Assembly (NCBI RefSeq): GCF_000337795.1
Contig: NZ_AOLP01000004.1
Location: 186,001-250,000, forward strand
Length of the DNA stretch: 64,000 nucleotides
Origin: Haloferax denitrificans ATCC 35960
GTDB lineage: Archaea > Halobacteriota > Halobacteria > Halobacteriales > Haloferacaceae
Reading direction: 5' to 3'
The position numbers and the translations under genes were made by a program. Positions 53,014-61,674 of this stretch are shown in pieces (position 1 is the stretch's first letter; the number at the start of each line of letters is the position of its first letter). Under the pieces are notes generated by a model. The model ran no database searches. It had not been told where the DNA came from and worked only from the letters and a program-made list of their open reading frames with translations.

Positions 53014-54264
53014 GTGAACTGGTCGCGGAAGTCGCTCGACGAGCTCGAAGCGTTCTACTGGGAGACGATAGCGCCCGCGATGGACCGCGACGGGATGGAC
53101 CCGACGCGGGACGTGCCGACCTACGCGTGGCTGACCGAACGCGGCTGGTCGGGCATCGCCTACGCGCTCCGCGAGAAACACGGCCTCACGCCCCGTGAGT
53201 TCTTCGTCGAGGTCGTCGGCCTCGGCGACGACGACGCCGACGAGGGCTACGACTGGGGCGTCGACGACGACCGCACCGTCGAGGCGTTCGAGTCCTACCT
53301 CGACATGCTCGAATCGCGGCGCGGCCTCGCGGACTCGACACTGCCGACCCGCCGGACCCACCTCGCTCGGTTCGCCCGAATCTACCGCGACCGATACGGG
53401 TCGGCGGACCTGCTCTCTCGGCTGGACGACCGCGACGCCGAGCCCGACGAGATAGACCGCTGTCTCGCGGTCCTCGACGAGTTCGACGCCGAACTCGCCA
53501 CCGACGGAACGAAGCTCAAATACCTCCAGACGGTCCGGTCGTTCTACGAGTACCTCGTCGACTTCCGGCGCGCGCGGTACAACCCCGTCGAGAACGCCGC
53601 AAAGCAGTTCCGCTGGGAGCAGGGCCAACCCGACAACCGCACGATGACGGCCGACCAGGTCGGAGACGTGTACGCCGTCGCCGCCGACCTCGAAGACCGG
53701 CTTCTCGTCCTCGGGCTCGCCGGGTGGGGGCTCCGCCCGAACGAACTCGCGTCGCTCCGCGCCTCCCAGCTCGTGCTCACCGGCGACGACCCCCACATCG
53801 AGTTCGAAGAGCGCAAAAACGGGCCGGGGACCGTCGCGCTCCTCTACGGCGTCGACGCCGTCGCCGCGCGCATCGACGCGCTCGCCGCGGACGACGACTG
53901 GAACGGCGCGCTGTTTCCCTCCTCGCGGGCCGCCTCGGGCCACATCGCCCGCGAGACGGTCAACCGCCGGTTCAAGCGCCTCGCCGACGAGGCCGGCGTG
54001 ACCGTCGACGGCGAGGTCCCGACCGCGAAGCTCTGCCGGCGCTTCTGGTACACCGCATATCAGGAAGCGGTCGACGAGATGCTCGCCCAGTTGGAGGGCG
54101 TCGCCGCCGACCAAGGGTCGAAAAGCGCCGGCGTCGTCATGTCGAACTACCTCTCCGAGGAGCGCCGACGGTCGTTCCGCCGGCAGGCGATGCGCGAGAC
54201 GCTGGCCGGGGTGTTCGAGTCCGCCGACGAGCCCGCGACCGTCGAGACGCAGATGCCGCAGTGA
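53014..54264 (+). CDS. Tyrosine-recombinase-fold integrase, divergent
   Basis: This 416-residue protein has an N-terminal core-binding-like SAM domain (VEAFESYLDMLESRRGLADS, then TLPTRRTHLARFARIYRDRY) and a C-terminal catalytic domain of phage-integrase type. The first catalytic Arg is in WGLRPNELASLRAS. The HxxR box region reads AKLCRRFWYTAYQ, lacking the usual His, and the candidate nucleophile Tyr is in VVMSNYLSEERRR. Start is GTG 53014. No attachment site, tRNA or other phage gene is nearby, so it may be a chromosomal member with a host role. Confidence 0.75.
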   Translation: MNWSRKSLDELEAFYWETIAPAMDRDGMDPTRDVPTYAWLTERGWSGIAYALREKHGLTPREFFVEVVGLGDDDADEGYDWGVDDDRTVEAFESYLDMLESRRGLADSTLPTRRTHLARFARIYRDRYGSADLLSRLDDRDAEPDEIDRCLAVLDEFDAELATDGTKLKYLQTVRSFYEYLVDFRRARYNPVENAAKQFRWEQGQPDNRTMTADQVGDVYAVAADLEDRLLVLGLAGWGLRPNELASLRASQLVLTGDDPHIEFEERKNGPGTVALLYGVDAVAARIDALAADDDWNGALFPSSRAASGHIARETVNRRFKRLADEAGVTVDGEVPTAKLCRRFWYTAYQEAVDEMLAQLEGVAADQGSKSAGVVMSNYLSEERRRSFRRQAMRETLAGVFESADEPATVETQMPQ

Positions 54265-54366
54265 CTGTACCCGCCGGCGTCGCCCCGGTCCGTGCTCCGC
54301 GAGGCGAGCGCGTCTCCGACATCGGTCGTCGTGACTTTTACCCGTGTCGAGGAGAGACCGTCGAAC

Positions 54367-54690
54367 ATGGATCTTCAGGTTACCGGCCTGAACGGTCTCG
54401 AAGAACGGGTCGAGAGCGCGTTGAACCGACTCGGCGAACTGCAAGCGGGCACGCGAGTGCAGTCGGACGCGTTCTTCTCACAGCCGTTCATGAGCGACCA
54501 CACCGAGTTCGATTCGTTTGCCGCGTTCTGCGAACAGAGTCCGTGGTCCCTCGACGACGTCAGCGACGTGCAGGGCGTCTCTCGCGACCGACTCAACGAA
54601 TACATCGCCGCGACGACCGACTTCGAGACGTGGGAGGGGATGAAGACCCGGGCCGCGGAAGAAGAGCTCATCGACCAGATCGTCCCCTGA
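54367..54690 (+). CDS. Acidic hypothetical protein
   Basis: This 107-residue protein begins MDLQVTGLNGLEERVESALN and contains a helical segment FDSFAAFCEQSPWSLDDVSD followed by VSRDRLNEYIAATTDFETWE. No family was recognised. It is convergent with the phosphate transporter gene; their stop codons abut (54690/54691). Confidence 0.7.
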   Translation: MDLQVTGLNGLEERVESALNRLGELQAGTRVQSDAFFSQPFMSDHTEFDSFAAFCEQSPWSLDDVSDVQGVSRDRLNEYIAATTDFETWEGMKTRAAEEELIDQIVP

Positions 54691-55908
54691 CTAGCCGACG
54701 GTGGGAATCGCGGTCAAGACGTGATACAGGCCGTAGCTGATGAGGCCCGCGCCGAGCATCGAGCCGACCCACGAACCGAGGGTAATGCCGACTTTCCGCG
54801 GCGAGACGCCGCTCTCGCCGGACGAACTCGCCGCGAGCCCACTGCCGACGATGCTCGCGATCATCACTTTGTTGAACGAGATGGGGATTCCCAGTACGAT
54901 TGCGAGCTGAGCGATGAGAAAGGCGGGAATCAGGGCGGCTATCGACCGCCGGGGGCCGAGCGAGGCGTACTCGTTCGAGACGGCCTGCACGAGTCGCGGC
55001 CCTCGAATCCACGCGCCGAGGAGAATCCCGCCGCCGCCGAGCGCAAGCAGGTAGATAGACGGGAGTTGGAGGTCCGTCTCGAACACCGCTTCCAGTGGGC
55101 CGGTCGCGAGTCCGACCTGCGAGCCACCGCTCGTGAACACGACGATGAGTCCCAGCACGACCAGAAACTGATTGATGCCCGCGGTCTCGTCGCGTCGGAG
55201 CAACCCGCGCGTCGCGACGAGCGCGACGAGCCCGCAGAGCGCGCTCACGACCACCATTCCGAGGGTGTACGAACCGCCGACGACCGTCGGAAGAAGCTGG
55301 GACGTCGTAGCGAGGTATCGAGCGACTGACCCCTGTGCGCCGCTCGCAGTCGGGATGACCGTGAGTTGGATGTTGGCCAGCGCATAGCCGACCGCGCCGC
55401 CGAGGACGGGGACGCCGACGGTTTCGGGAATCGAGTCGCTTCGAAGCCCGCGCGCGAGCCCGTACGCGAGGACGGCCTCGACGATGGGAATCGCGAACCA
55501 GAACCCGAGGATGACGACGTACTCGTGGACGGCGAATCCGCCGCCGAGGGCGATGCCGGAGCCGATCATCGCGCCCGTGACGGTGAACGCCGACGGTATC
55601 GGATAGCCGTAGGTGTTCCCAATCGTGATGAGCGTCGCGGCGGTCAACAGGGCCGCCGCCGCCGCTATCGGCGTGATTGCCACGCCGGTCACGAGGTCTT
55701 TACCGATGGTCTCGGAGATACTGCCCCCCTGGAGAATCGCCCCGAGTCCGGCGACGATGCCGACGAGCAGGGCGGCCCGGAGGACCGACAGCGCGTTGGC
55801 TCCGACGGCGGGCGCGACGGGGGCCGAGTTACTGTTCGCTCCGACGGTGAACGACATGAACAGAGCCGCCAAGAGCGCAATCGAGAGCACGAGCAGGACT
55901 GATGCCAT
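54691..55908 (-). CDS. PiT-family inorganic phosphate transporter
   Basis: This 405-residue membrane protein has the PiT signature at each half: FTVGANSNSAPVAPAVGANA near 22-41, a GNTYGYPIPSAFTVTGAMIG block near 99-118, and PISFNKVMIASIVGSGLA near 345-362. About ten to eleven transmembrane segments are present. ATG 55908 was chosen over a GTG six bases upstream. PiT carriers import phosphate with a cation. Confidence 0.9.
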   Translation of the reverse strand: MASVLLVLSIALLAALFMSFTVGANSNSAPVAPAVGANALSVLRAALLVGIVAGLGAILQGGSISETIGKDLVTGVAITPIAAAAALLTAATLITIGNTYGYPIPSAFTVTGAMIGSGIALGGGFAVHEYVVILGFWFAIPIVEAVLAYGLARGLRSDSIPETVGVPVLGGAVGYALANIQLTVIPTASGAQGSVARYLATTSQLLPTVVGGSYTLGMVVVSALCGLVALVATRGLLRRDETAGINQFLVVLGLIVVFTSGGSQVGLATGPLEAVFETDLQLPSIYLLALGGGGILLGAWIRGPRLVQAVSNEYASLGPRRSIAALIPAFLIAQLAIVLGIPISFNKVMIASIVGSGLAASSSGESGVSPRKVGITLGSWVGSMLGAGLISYGLYHVLTAIPTVG

Positions 55909-56713
55909 ACTCACCTCACCCTACGCGGTCTCCGGTGGTGTGGCGTCCGGAACGGTCGACGACGGCTACAGAGCCTCATTTGAATGAAAACCGGCCCACG
56001 GGACTGATGAACCCATCGAAATCGCGTATATCGGCTGATAGTGAGCCAATCGTCTCGATAAGTAATGCGATGCATACGGGTGCCGAATCCCGCTGTGGTG
56101 ACGCGGGGTTTAGCGAGTCGCGGGCGACGCGCGAGGGCCCGAAAGCGGTCCGTTCATCGGAGATTGACGTCTCGACGTTCAGAGGATATCGGAGTCGATA
56201 AATCGTATAGCGCGATACATAACTGAATCACGGCGGGCCAAATTCGAGCGCACCACGGTCCCGAACACGTGAGTGAGAACCCCGTCGGCGTTCGACGGCA
56301 CAGTCCATCGAGACGGACGATTTTCCCGTCAGAGCCGAGAGAATCCGACGGACCGGCCGGTCCATCGGGCACTCGCATCCCAGTAATGACGACGAGACGA
56401 CGTTTTTGTTACACAGCTACCCTTGTAAAGTATAGTGGCACTCGTTTCGGCGAACAAGAGACTGTTGAGCGTTGAAACGCCGATTAAGACGCTTCAAACG
56501 GCTTTCTCTGTGACGAACCCGCGTTAAACCGGCCGGGCACAACAGATTCAATCGGCCGGAACCGTGGCGAACCGACCGACGCGCCCGGTTTCCCACACCC
56601 GACCCCCGCCTCGCCGCAGACGGGTCCGCGTCGTCGCGCCTCGCCTCCGAATCGGACTCGGTGTAGCCACTGTCACGCCCGGACAGAGATGGCGTCGTTC
56701 GTTCCGAACGAAC
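55909..56713. other. Gene-free 0.8-kb region
   Basis: No gene, RNA or strong repeat was seen between the PiT gene start and the DUF1269 gene end. A TATA-like AAAGTATAG at about 56427-56435 suggests an undetected transcript, but no open frame follows. Confidence 0.4.
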
Positions 56714-57211
56714 TTATCCCGCAATCTCCTCCGCGGCGAACGCCTCGCGAAGTCGGTCTTCGTCTTCGGGCGAGAGGTTCGTCTCGATAATCTCGAACTC
56801 GTCGTCCGACAGTTCCTCCTTGATTCGGTCCATCTGCGCGCCGCGGGACAGGAGGAACAGCGCCGAGTTCCCGGGTTCGACCGTGTTCGCGACCTCTTTG
56901 ATGAACGTGTCGTCGATGCCGATGTCGGTGAACTTCCCGCTGAGCGCGCCTGTCACCGCGCCGACGGCCATCCCGAGCCACGGCATCCAGAAGATGACGC
57001 CGATGAGAAGCCCCCAGAACGACCCCCCGAGCGCGCCCACGCCGACGAGACTCTGGGCCTGCTTGACCTTCACCTGACCGTTCTCTTTTCGGACGGCGAT
57101 GGCGGCGTCCTCTATCGTTATCAGTTCGCGCCGCTGGAGGTGGTACAGCTTCTCCCGCATGTTCTCCGCACCGTCCATCGTATCGAACGCGAGCACGACT
57201 AGTGAACTCAT
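56714..57211 (-). CDS. DUF1269 membrane protein
   Basis: This 165-residue protein has the DUF1269 layout: an N-terminal ferredoxin-like strand-helix part (MSSLVVLAFDTMDGAENMRE, then LYHLQRRELITIEDAAI), one glycine-rich hydrophobic hairpin (GALGGSFWGLLIGVIFWMPW and GMAVGAVTGALSG), and a C-terminal soluble part. Function is unknown. A TATA-like TTTATTATGG at about 57243-57252 (minus strand) precedes ATG 57211. Confidence 0.88.
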   Translation of the reverse strand: MSSLVVLAFDTMDGAENMREKLYHLQRRELITIEDAAIAVRKENGQVKVKQAQSLVGVGALGGSFWGLLIGVIFWMPWLGMAVGAVTGALSGKFTDIGIDDTFIKEVANTVEPGNSALFLLSRGAQMDRIKEELSDDEFEIIETNLSPEDEDRLREAFAAEEIAG

Positions 57212-57414
57212 CTCATCAACTCACACACACGTAAGCAGGAAACCATAATAAACTGCGTTTACCGAGTCGCTGACTGTCTCAACGCCAGTAATTCATTGCG
57301 TTCGAAACAGTCAGCAACGGTCCCTCGAACGAGTGCCCGCCGCGAGGTCCGCGGCCCCGTTCACCCGCGACGACGACCTGTGCCTCTATATTCGTCGCCC
57401 GCCATCCGTCAGGT

Positions 57415-57918
57415 ATGACCGACCGGAAGGCGTTCACGCCCGAGGAGTGGCGGACGCTCGCGCAGACGCCGGTCGAGGTGATGTACGGCGTCGTCATCGT
57501 CTCGAACGGTGGCCTGCGACGAGAACTCAAAACGATTCGTCGGACCCTCCGACAGACGGACGAGTTCGAGCCGGAGTCGGAGCTCGTCACCCACGTCGCC
57601 GGGTTCGTCCGGGTGAACGCCGACCGGGTGCGACGCGACGCGGAGACGCACGATTTCACTCGCGCGGTGGCAATCGCTCGCGCGCACGACTACAGTCGGG
57701 AAGCGGCGGGAATCGTCCGAGCGCGAGCGACCGCGGCGGAACGGGCCGAGTACGCGCAGTTCGTGCGCTGGTGTGCCGAGCGAGTCGCGGACGCCGGCGT
57801 CGAGGGCGGGCTACTGGGCTTGGGCGGCCGGCGAATCAGCCCGGCCGAGCGGGAATTCATCGACGCAATCGGGGAGACGCTCGCAATCGCCGACGGGGAA
57901 CGCGAGACAAGCGAGTAA
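57415..57918 (+). CDS. Hypothetical helical protein
   Basis: This 167-residue protein begins MTDRKAFTPEEWRTLAQTPV and reads as mostly alpha-helical with many Arg and Glu residues. A TATA-like CTCTATATTC at about 57380-57400 lies near the leaderless distance from ATG 57415. No family was recognised. Confidence 0.7.
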   Translation: MTDRKAFTPEEWRTLAQTPVEVMYGVVIVSNGGLRRELKTIRRTLRQTDEFEPESELVTHVAGFVRVNADRVRRDAETHDFTRAVAIARAHDYSREAAGIVRARATAAERAEYAQFVRWCAERVADAGVEGGLLGLGGRRISPAEREFIDAIGETLAIADGERETSE

Positions 57919-57972
57919 GCTATCCTATCAGAACACTCATGCTTTTTGCACTCTCGCGACGTTGTAGTCCGT

Positions 57973-59337
57973 ATGCGACTCGTTCAGGTGTTGATACCGC
58001 AGGGGAGTCGAGAGAGCGTCCTTGAGTCGCTCGACCGACAGGGCATCGACTACGCCGTCTTCGAGGAGGTCGGACGCGGCGAGTTCGAGGCGATGGTGCA
58101 GTTTCCGGTCCCGCCCAGCGGCGTCGAGACGGTGATAGAAGAACTGACGACCGCCGGCGTCCGAGACGACAGTTACACCATCGTACTCCCCACGGAGACG
58201 GTCGTCTCACAGCGCCTCTCGGCCCTGAAAGAGCGCTTTCCCGGCCTCCGAATCTCCCGCGAGGAACTCCACGCGAGGGCGGAGGACCTCGCGCCGGCGA
58301 ACTCGACGTTCTTCAGCTTCCTGATTCTCAGCACGGTCATCGCCGCGACGGGCCTGCTCCTCGACTCCGCGGCGACGATTATCGGGGCGATGGTCGTCGC
58401 CCCGCTGATGGGGCCGGCGGTTTCGGCGTCCGTCGGGGCGATACTGGCCGACAGGCGGATGGCGTCCCGCGGCGCGGTCCTGCAGGTGACGGGTCTCGCG
58501 GCGGCCATCGCGACGGCCGCCCTCCTCGGAGTGATACTCCAGCAGACGATACTCATTCCGCCGGGCGTCGACATACAGGCGATACCGCAGGTCGCAGAGC
58601 GCACCAGTCCGAACGTCCTGTCGCTGTTTCTCGCGTTGGGGTCGGGTATCGCGGGGGCGATAAGCATCATGCGGGGGTCCGGGTCGACGCTCGTCGGCGT
58701 CGCCATCGCCGTCGCGCTCGTCCCGCCGGCGGCGACGTCGGGGCTGGGGCTCGCGTTCGGACTCCCCGCGGTCGCCGTCGCGGGCGCGGTGCTCGTCGTC
58801 GTCAACCTCCTCGCCATCAACCTCTCGGCGCTGATTCTGTTCTATCTGTCGGGGTTCACGCCGCTGGACGCCGACGAGCGGGAGGGCGTCAGAGCGTCCG
58901 TCGTCTCCCGTGTCGCCGTCCTCGGCGTGGCTATCGCCGTCCTCTCGCTCGTCCTCGCCGGCGTGACGTACGCGTCGTTCCAGACCGCGTCGTTCGAGCA
59001 ACAGACGCAGGCCGAACTCCAGCGACAGTTCGACGAGGCGGACATCGAGGGCGTCGAGCTCGTCAGCGTCACGGTCGACTACAGGCCCATCGATTACCTC
59101 CTCGGGAACCAGCCGCGAGTCGACGTACTGGTCGGGATTCCGCGCGACCTGCAAGCGCCGCCCGACCTCGCACAGCGATTCGACGACCAACTGACCGAGG
59201 GGTTGAACCGTGACGTGGTCGTGAGAGTCGGCTTCGTCGAGGCGCAGGTCTCCGACGACGCGGCGACGAGGGGCTCTCTCGGCCGACCGGCTCCCGCTCG
59301 GCCGCTTCCTGTCCGCAGTTCGGAGGGGGGAGCGTGA
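57973..59337 (+). CDS. DUF389 (TIGR00341-type) membrane protein
   Basis: This 454-residue protein has a cytoplasmic N-terminal domain (MRLVQVLIPQGSRESVLESL) of about 110 residues, the DUF389 hallmark LDSAATIIGAMVVAPLMGPA near 130-150, and about seven hydrophobic segments, then a C-terminal soluble domain from about 340. Function is unknown. ATG 57973 was chosen over an upstream TTG. The stop overlaps the phosphoesterase GTG by 4 bp. Confidence 0.88.
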   Translation: MRLVQVLIPQGSRESVLESLDRQGIDYAVFEEVGRGEFEAMVQFPVPPSGVETVIEELTTAGVRDDSYTIVLPTETVVSQRLSALKERFPGLRISREELHARAEDLAPANSTFFSFLILSTVIAATGLLLDSAATIIGAMVVAPLMGPAVSASVGAILADRRMASRGAVLQVTGLAAAIATAALLGVILQQTILIPPGVDIQAIPQVAERTSPNVLSLFLALGSGIAGAISIMRGSGSTLVGVAIAVALVPPAATSGLGLAFGLPAVAVAGAVLVVVNLLAINLSALILFYLSGFTPLDADEREGVRASVVSRVAVLGVAIAVLSLVLAGVTYASFQTASFEQQTQAELQRQFDEADIEGVELVSVTVDYRPIDYLLGNQPRVDVLVGIPRDLQAPPDLAQRFDDQLTEGLNRDVVVRVGFVEAQVSDDAATRGSLGRPAPARPLPVRSSEGGA

Positions 59338-60668
59338 CCGACGCGTACTACTTCATCAGCGACCTCCACATCGGCGGCGACGAGCAACTGGGAAAGGTCG
59401 ATTTCCTCGACGAGCTACTGACGTTCCTTCGGACGCTCGAAGCGACCGACGAGGACGCCGAGCTAATCATCAACGGCGACGCGTTCGGGCTGTGGGAGTT
59501 CACCGACGTCGACGGGCTCGACAAGCTCGACGCGCTCGTCGAGCGCTATCCGGAGCTGTTCGACCAGTTCGAAGCGACGGGCGCGCGAATCCCCATCACG
59601 CTCATCCCCGGGAACCACGACTACGAACTCGCGGCCTATCCGGAGTACGTCGACAGACTGGCCGAGTTCAACCTCACGCTCCGGCAGGAGGTCTCGATAA
59701 CCCGGCGCGTCGGCGACGCCGTCGTCTACGTCGAACACGGGATGCAACGGGACCCCAACAACCGGATACCGGACTTCGGAAACCCCTACGCGAACCCGCC
59801 GGGCTACTTCGTCAACAGGCAGGTCACGAGTCGCGCCGGCCGGCTCTCCGAGCGCGGGAAGTTCAACTGGCTCAAGGACGTGCAGGCGGTGACGCCGATG
59901 ACGCAGATTCCGGCGTGGATGCTGTCGAACTACTTCTACCGGGAGATGAGCCCGTGGCTCAGATACGTCTCCGCCCCGTTTCTCCTCCTGTTCAACGTCG
60001 GGTTCCTCTACGTGCTCGCGTTCGCGCTCGACGCCGCCGGCCTCTGGTCGCTCCCGATGGACCTCATCGAACGGTTTCTCGGGCTGTTCGGCCCGGTCGG
60101 AGTGCTGGTCGACCTGCTTTTGACCGCGAACCTCGCCGTCACGCTGTTGTTGCTACTGGTCGCGATACCGCTTTTCGTCTTCGCGCGAGACGTTCGAAAG
60201 ACGCTCCGGCGGTTCGGCATCGACCGACCGGAGGAGCGGGAGTCGTCGGCGGACACCTATCTGACGGCCGCCAGCGAGCTGTTCGCGTCCGACCCGACGG
60301 TTGCGGTGTTCGTCTACGGCCACACCCACCGACCCGCAGTCACCGAACTCGAAGGCGGGGTCGTCGTCAACACGGGGACGTGGCTGAAGCGACTGCGACG
60401 CGTCGAGTCCGCGTTCGGCGTCCTCCCGCCCGTGTTCTACTCGTGGTATCAACTCAACTACGTGCGCGTGTCGGCGACGGACGACGGCGAGGTCGCCGTC
60501 GACTACGAACTCGTGGAGAAGCCCGCGCCGAACGAGGAGACGTGGTTCCAACGGCTCGTCACGTCGACACCGAAGCGGGGGACCGCGATTCCGTCGCGGA
60601 CGGTCGTCCGGCCGACGACGGAGGCGAGCGAGTCGGTTTCGGCGGAGACCGACGCGAGCGACCGCTGA
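59334..60668 (+). CDS. Membrane-anchored calcineurin-like metallophosphoesterase
   Basis: This 444-residue protein has the metallophosphoesterase motifs in order: FISDLHIGG (Asp-x-His), INGDAFGLWE (GD), IPGNHDYEL (GNH[DE]) and, after an insertion, VYGHTHRPA (GHTH). Two to three hydrophobic helices (about 215-290) interrupt the domain between GNHD and GHTH. The insert is unusual and anchors the enzyme in the membrane. GTG 59334 overlaps the DUF389 stop by 4 bp, so the pair is likely coupled. Confidence 0.88.
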   Translation: MTDAYYFISDLHIGGDEQLGKVDFLDELLTFLRTLEATDEDAELIINGDAFGLWEFTDVDGLDKLDALVERYPELFDQFEATGARIPITLIPGNHDYELAAYPEYVDRLAEFNLTLRQEVSITRRVGDAVVYVEHGMQRDPNNRIPDFGNPYANPPGYFVNRQVTSRAGRLSERGKFNWLKDVQAVTPMTQIPAWMLSNYFYREMSPWLRYVSAPFLLLFNVGFLYVLAFALDAAGLWSLPMDLIERFLGLFGPVGVLVDLLLTANLAVTLLLLLVAIPLFVFARDVRKTLRRFGIDRPEERESSADTYLTAASELFASDPTVAVFVYGHTHRPAVTELEGGVVVNTGTWLKRLRRVESAFGVLPPVFYSWYQLNYVRVSATDDGEVAVDYELVEKPAPNEETWFQRLVTSTPKRGTAIPSRTVVRPTTEASESVSAETDASDR

Positions 60669-60725
60669 GCGGGCGAACCGCGATGGCGGGGGTAACGACA
60701 TATGGCTCGGCGGCGATAGTCGGAC

Positions 60726-61604
60726 ATGACGCAGACGTCCAGAGACCAGGTGTGGACGGTGGTCGACCCGGATTCCGAGAACCGCTGGGGCGAACGGTTC
60801 GAGCGCCTCGTGTTCGTCCTCGCGTCGGCGAACGTCGTCGCCGTCGTCCTCTCGACGGTCGAGTCGCTGGACGCGCGGTACGGAGCCTACTTCGACGGCC
60901 TGCTCGTCGCGTCCATCGCGCTGTTCACGTGCCTGTACGTCGTCCGGCTCTGGGCCGCCGGCTCGGCCGCTCCCGACGCCGGTCGGAGTCGGTTCGCGTT
61001 CGTCCGCGACCCCATCGCGGTCGTCGACTGCTTCGTCATCGTGACGTTCTGGACCGGGCTCCTCTTCGAGATACGGCTGTTCGAGTCGGGGCTGTTCCGC
61101 GTCTTTTGGTTGGCGCGCGTGCTGAACCTCTCGTGGTTCAGACACTCCCGGCGGCGGTTCAAGCGAGTCCTCGACGCACAGCGCTCCGACCTCGGCATCG
61201 CGTTCAGCGGGGCCGGCATGTTGGTCCTCGTCTCGTCGACGCTCATGTACTTCGTCGAGGGGAGCGTCCAACCGGACGCGTTCTCGTCGATTCCGGAGAC
61301 GCTCTGGTGGGGGGTCGTGACGCTCACCACGGTCGGCTACGGCGACGTCGTGCCCGTGACGCCGCTCGGGCGCCTCCTCGGCGCGGCAACCATGCTCGGC
61401 GGCGTGGCCTTCTTCGCGCTCCCGTCGAGCATCTTGGCCGCGGGGTTCTTCGCGGAGCGGACGGGAGAGCAGGCGCGGACCGGCGACCGAGCGCAGACGG
61501 GGACACAGACGCAGACGGCCGGGAGACCGAGCGTCCAGTGGTGTCCGTACTGCGGCGAGTCGCTCGGCTCGGAGTCGTCGCACGGCTGGCCCCGGACCGA
61601 CTGA
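60726..61604 (+). CDS. Voltage-gated-type potassium channel with C-terminal Cys pair
   Basis: This 292-residue protein has a six-helix voltage-gated layout. An S4-like helix is rich in basic residues (RHSRRRFKRV, about 139-148), and the pore has the K+ selectivity filter TVGYGD (202-207). The C-terminus is a Gln/Thr/Arg linker followed by VQWCPYCGESLG, a single CxxC pair that could bind zinc between subunits of the tetramer. It is likely an outward or leak K+ channel. Confidence 0.9.
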   Translation: MTQTSRDQVWTVVDPDSENRWGERFERLVFVLASANVVAVVLSTVESLDARYGAYFDGLLVASIALFTCLYVVRLWAAGSAAPDAGRSRFAFVRDPIAVVDCFVIVTFWTGLLFEIRLFESGLFRVFWLARVLNLSWFRHSRRRFKRVLDAQRSDLGIAFSGAGMLVLVSSTLMYFVEGSVQPDAFSSIPETLWWGVVTLTTVGYGDVVPVTPLGRLLGAATMLGGVAFFALPSSILAAGFFAERTGEQARTGDRAQTGTQTQTAGRPSVQWCPYCGESLGSESSHGWPRTD

Positions 61605-61674
61605 AGCCCGGTCGATACCATCCCGTTCCGTCCCGTCAGCGGGGTTTATCGGATGGCACGTGGTACCAACAGGG

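Noticed and set aside
51271-54444. 1057-residue minus-strand open frame across the permease and integrase region
   Set aside because: It is antisense to the integrase and out of frame with the permease; no domain was recognised.
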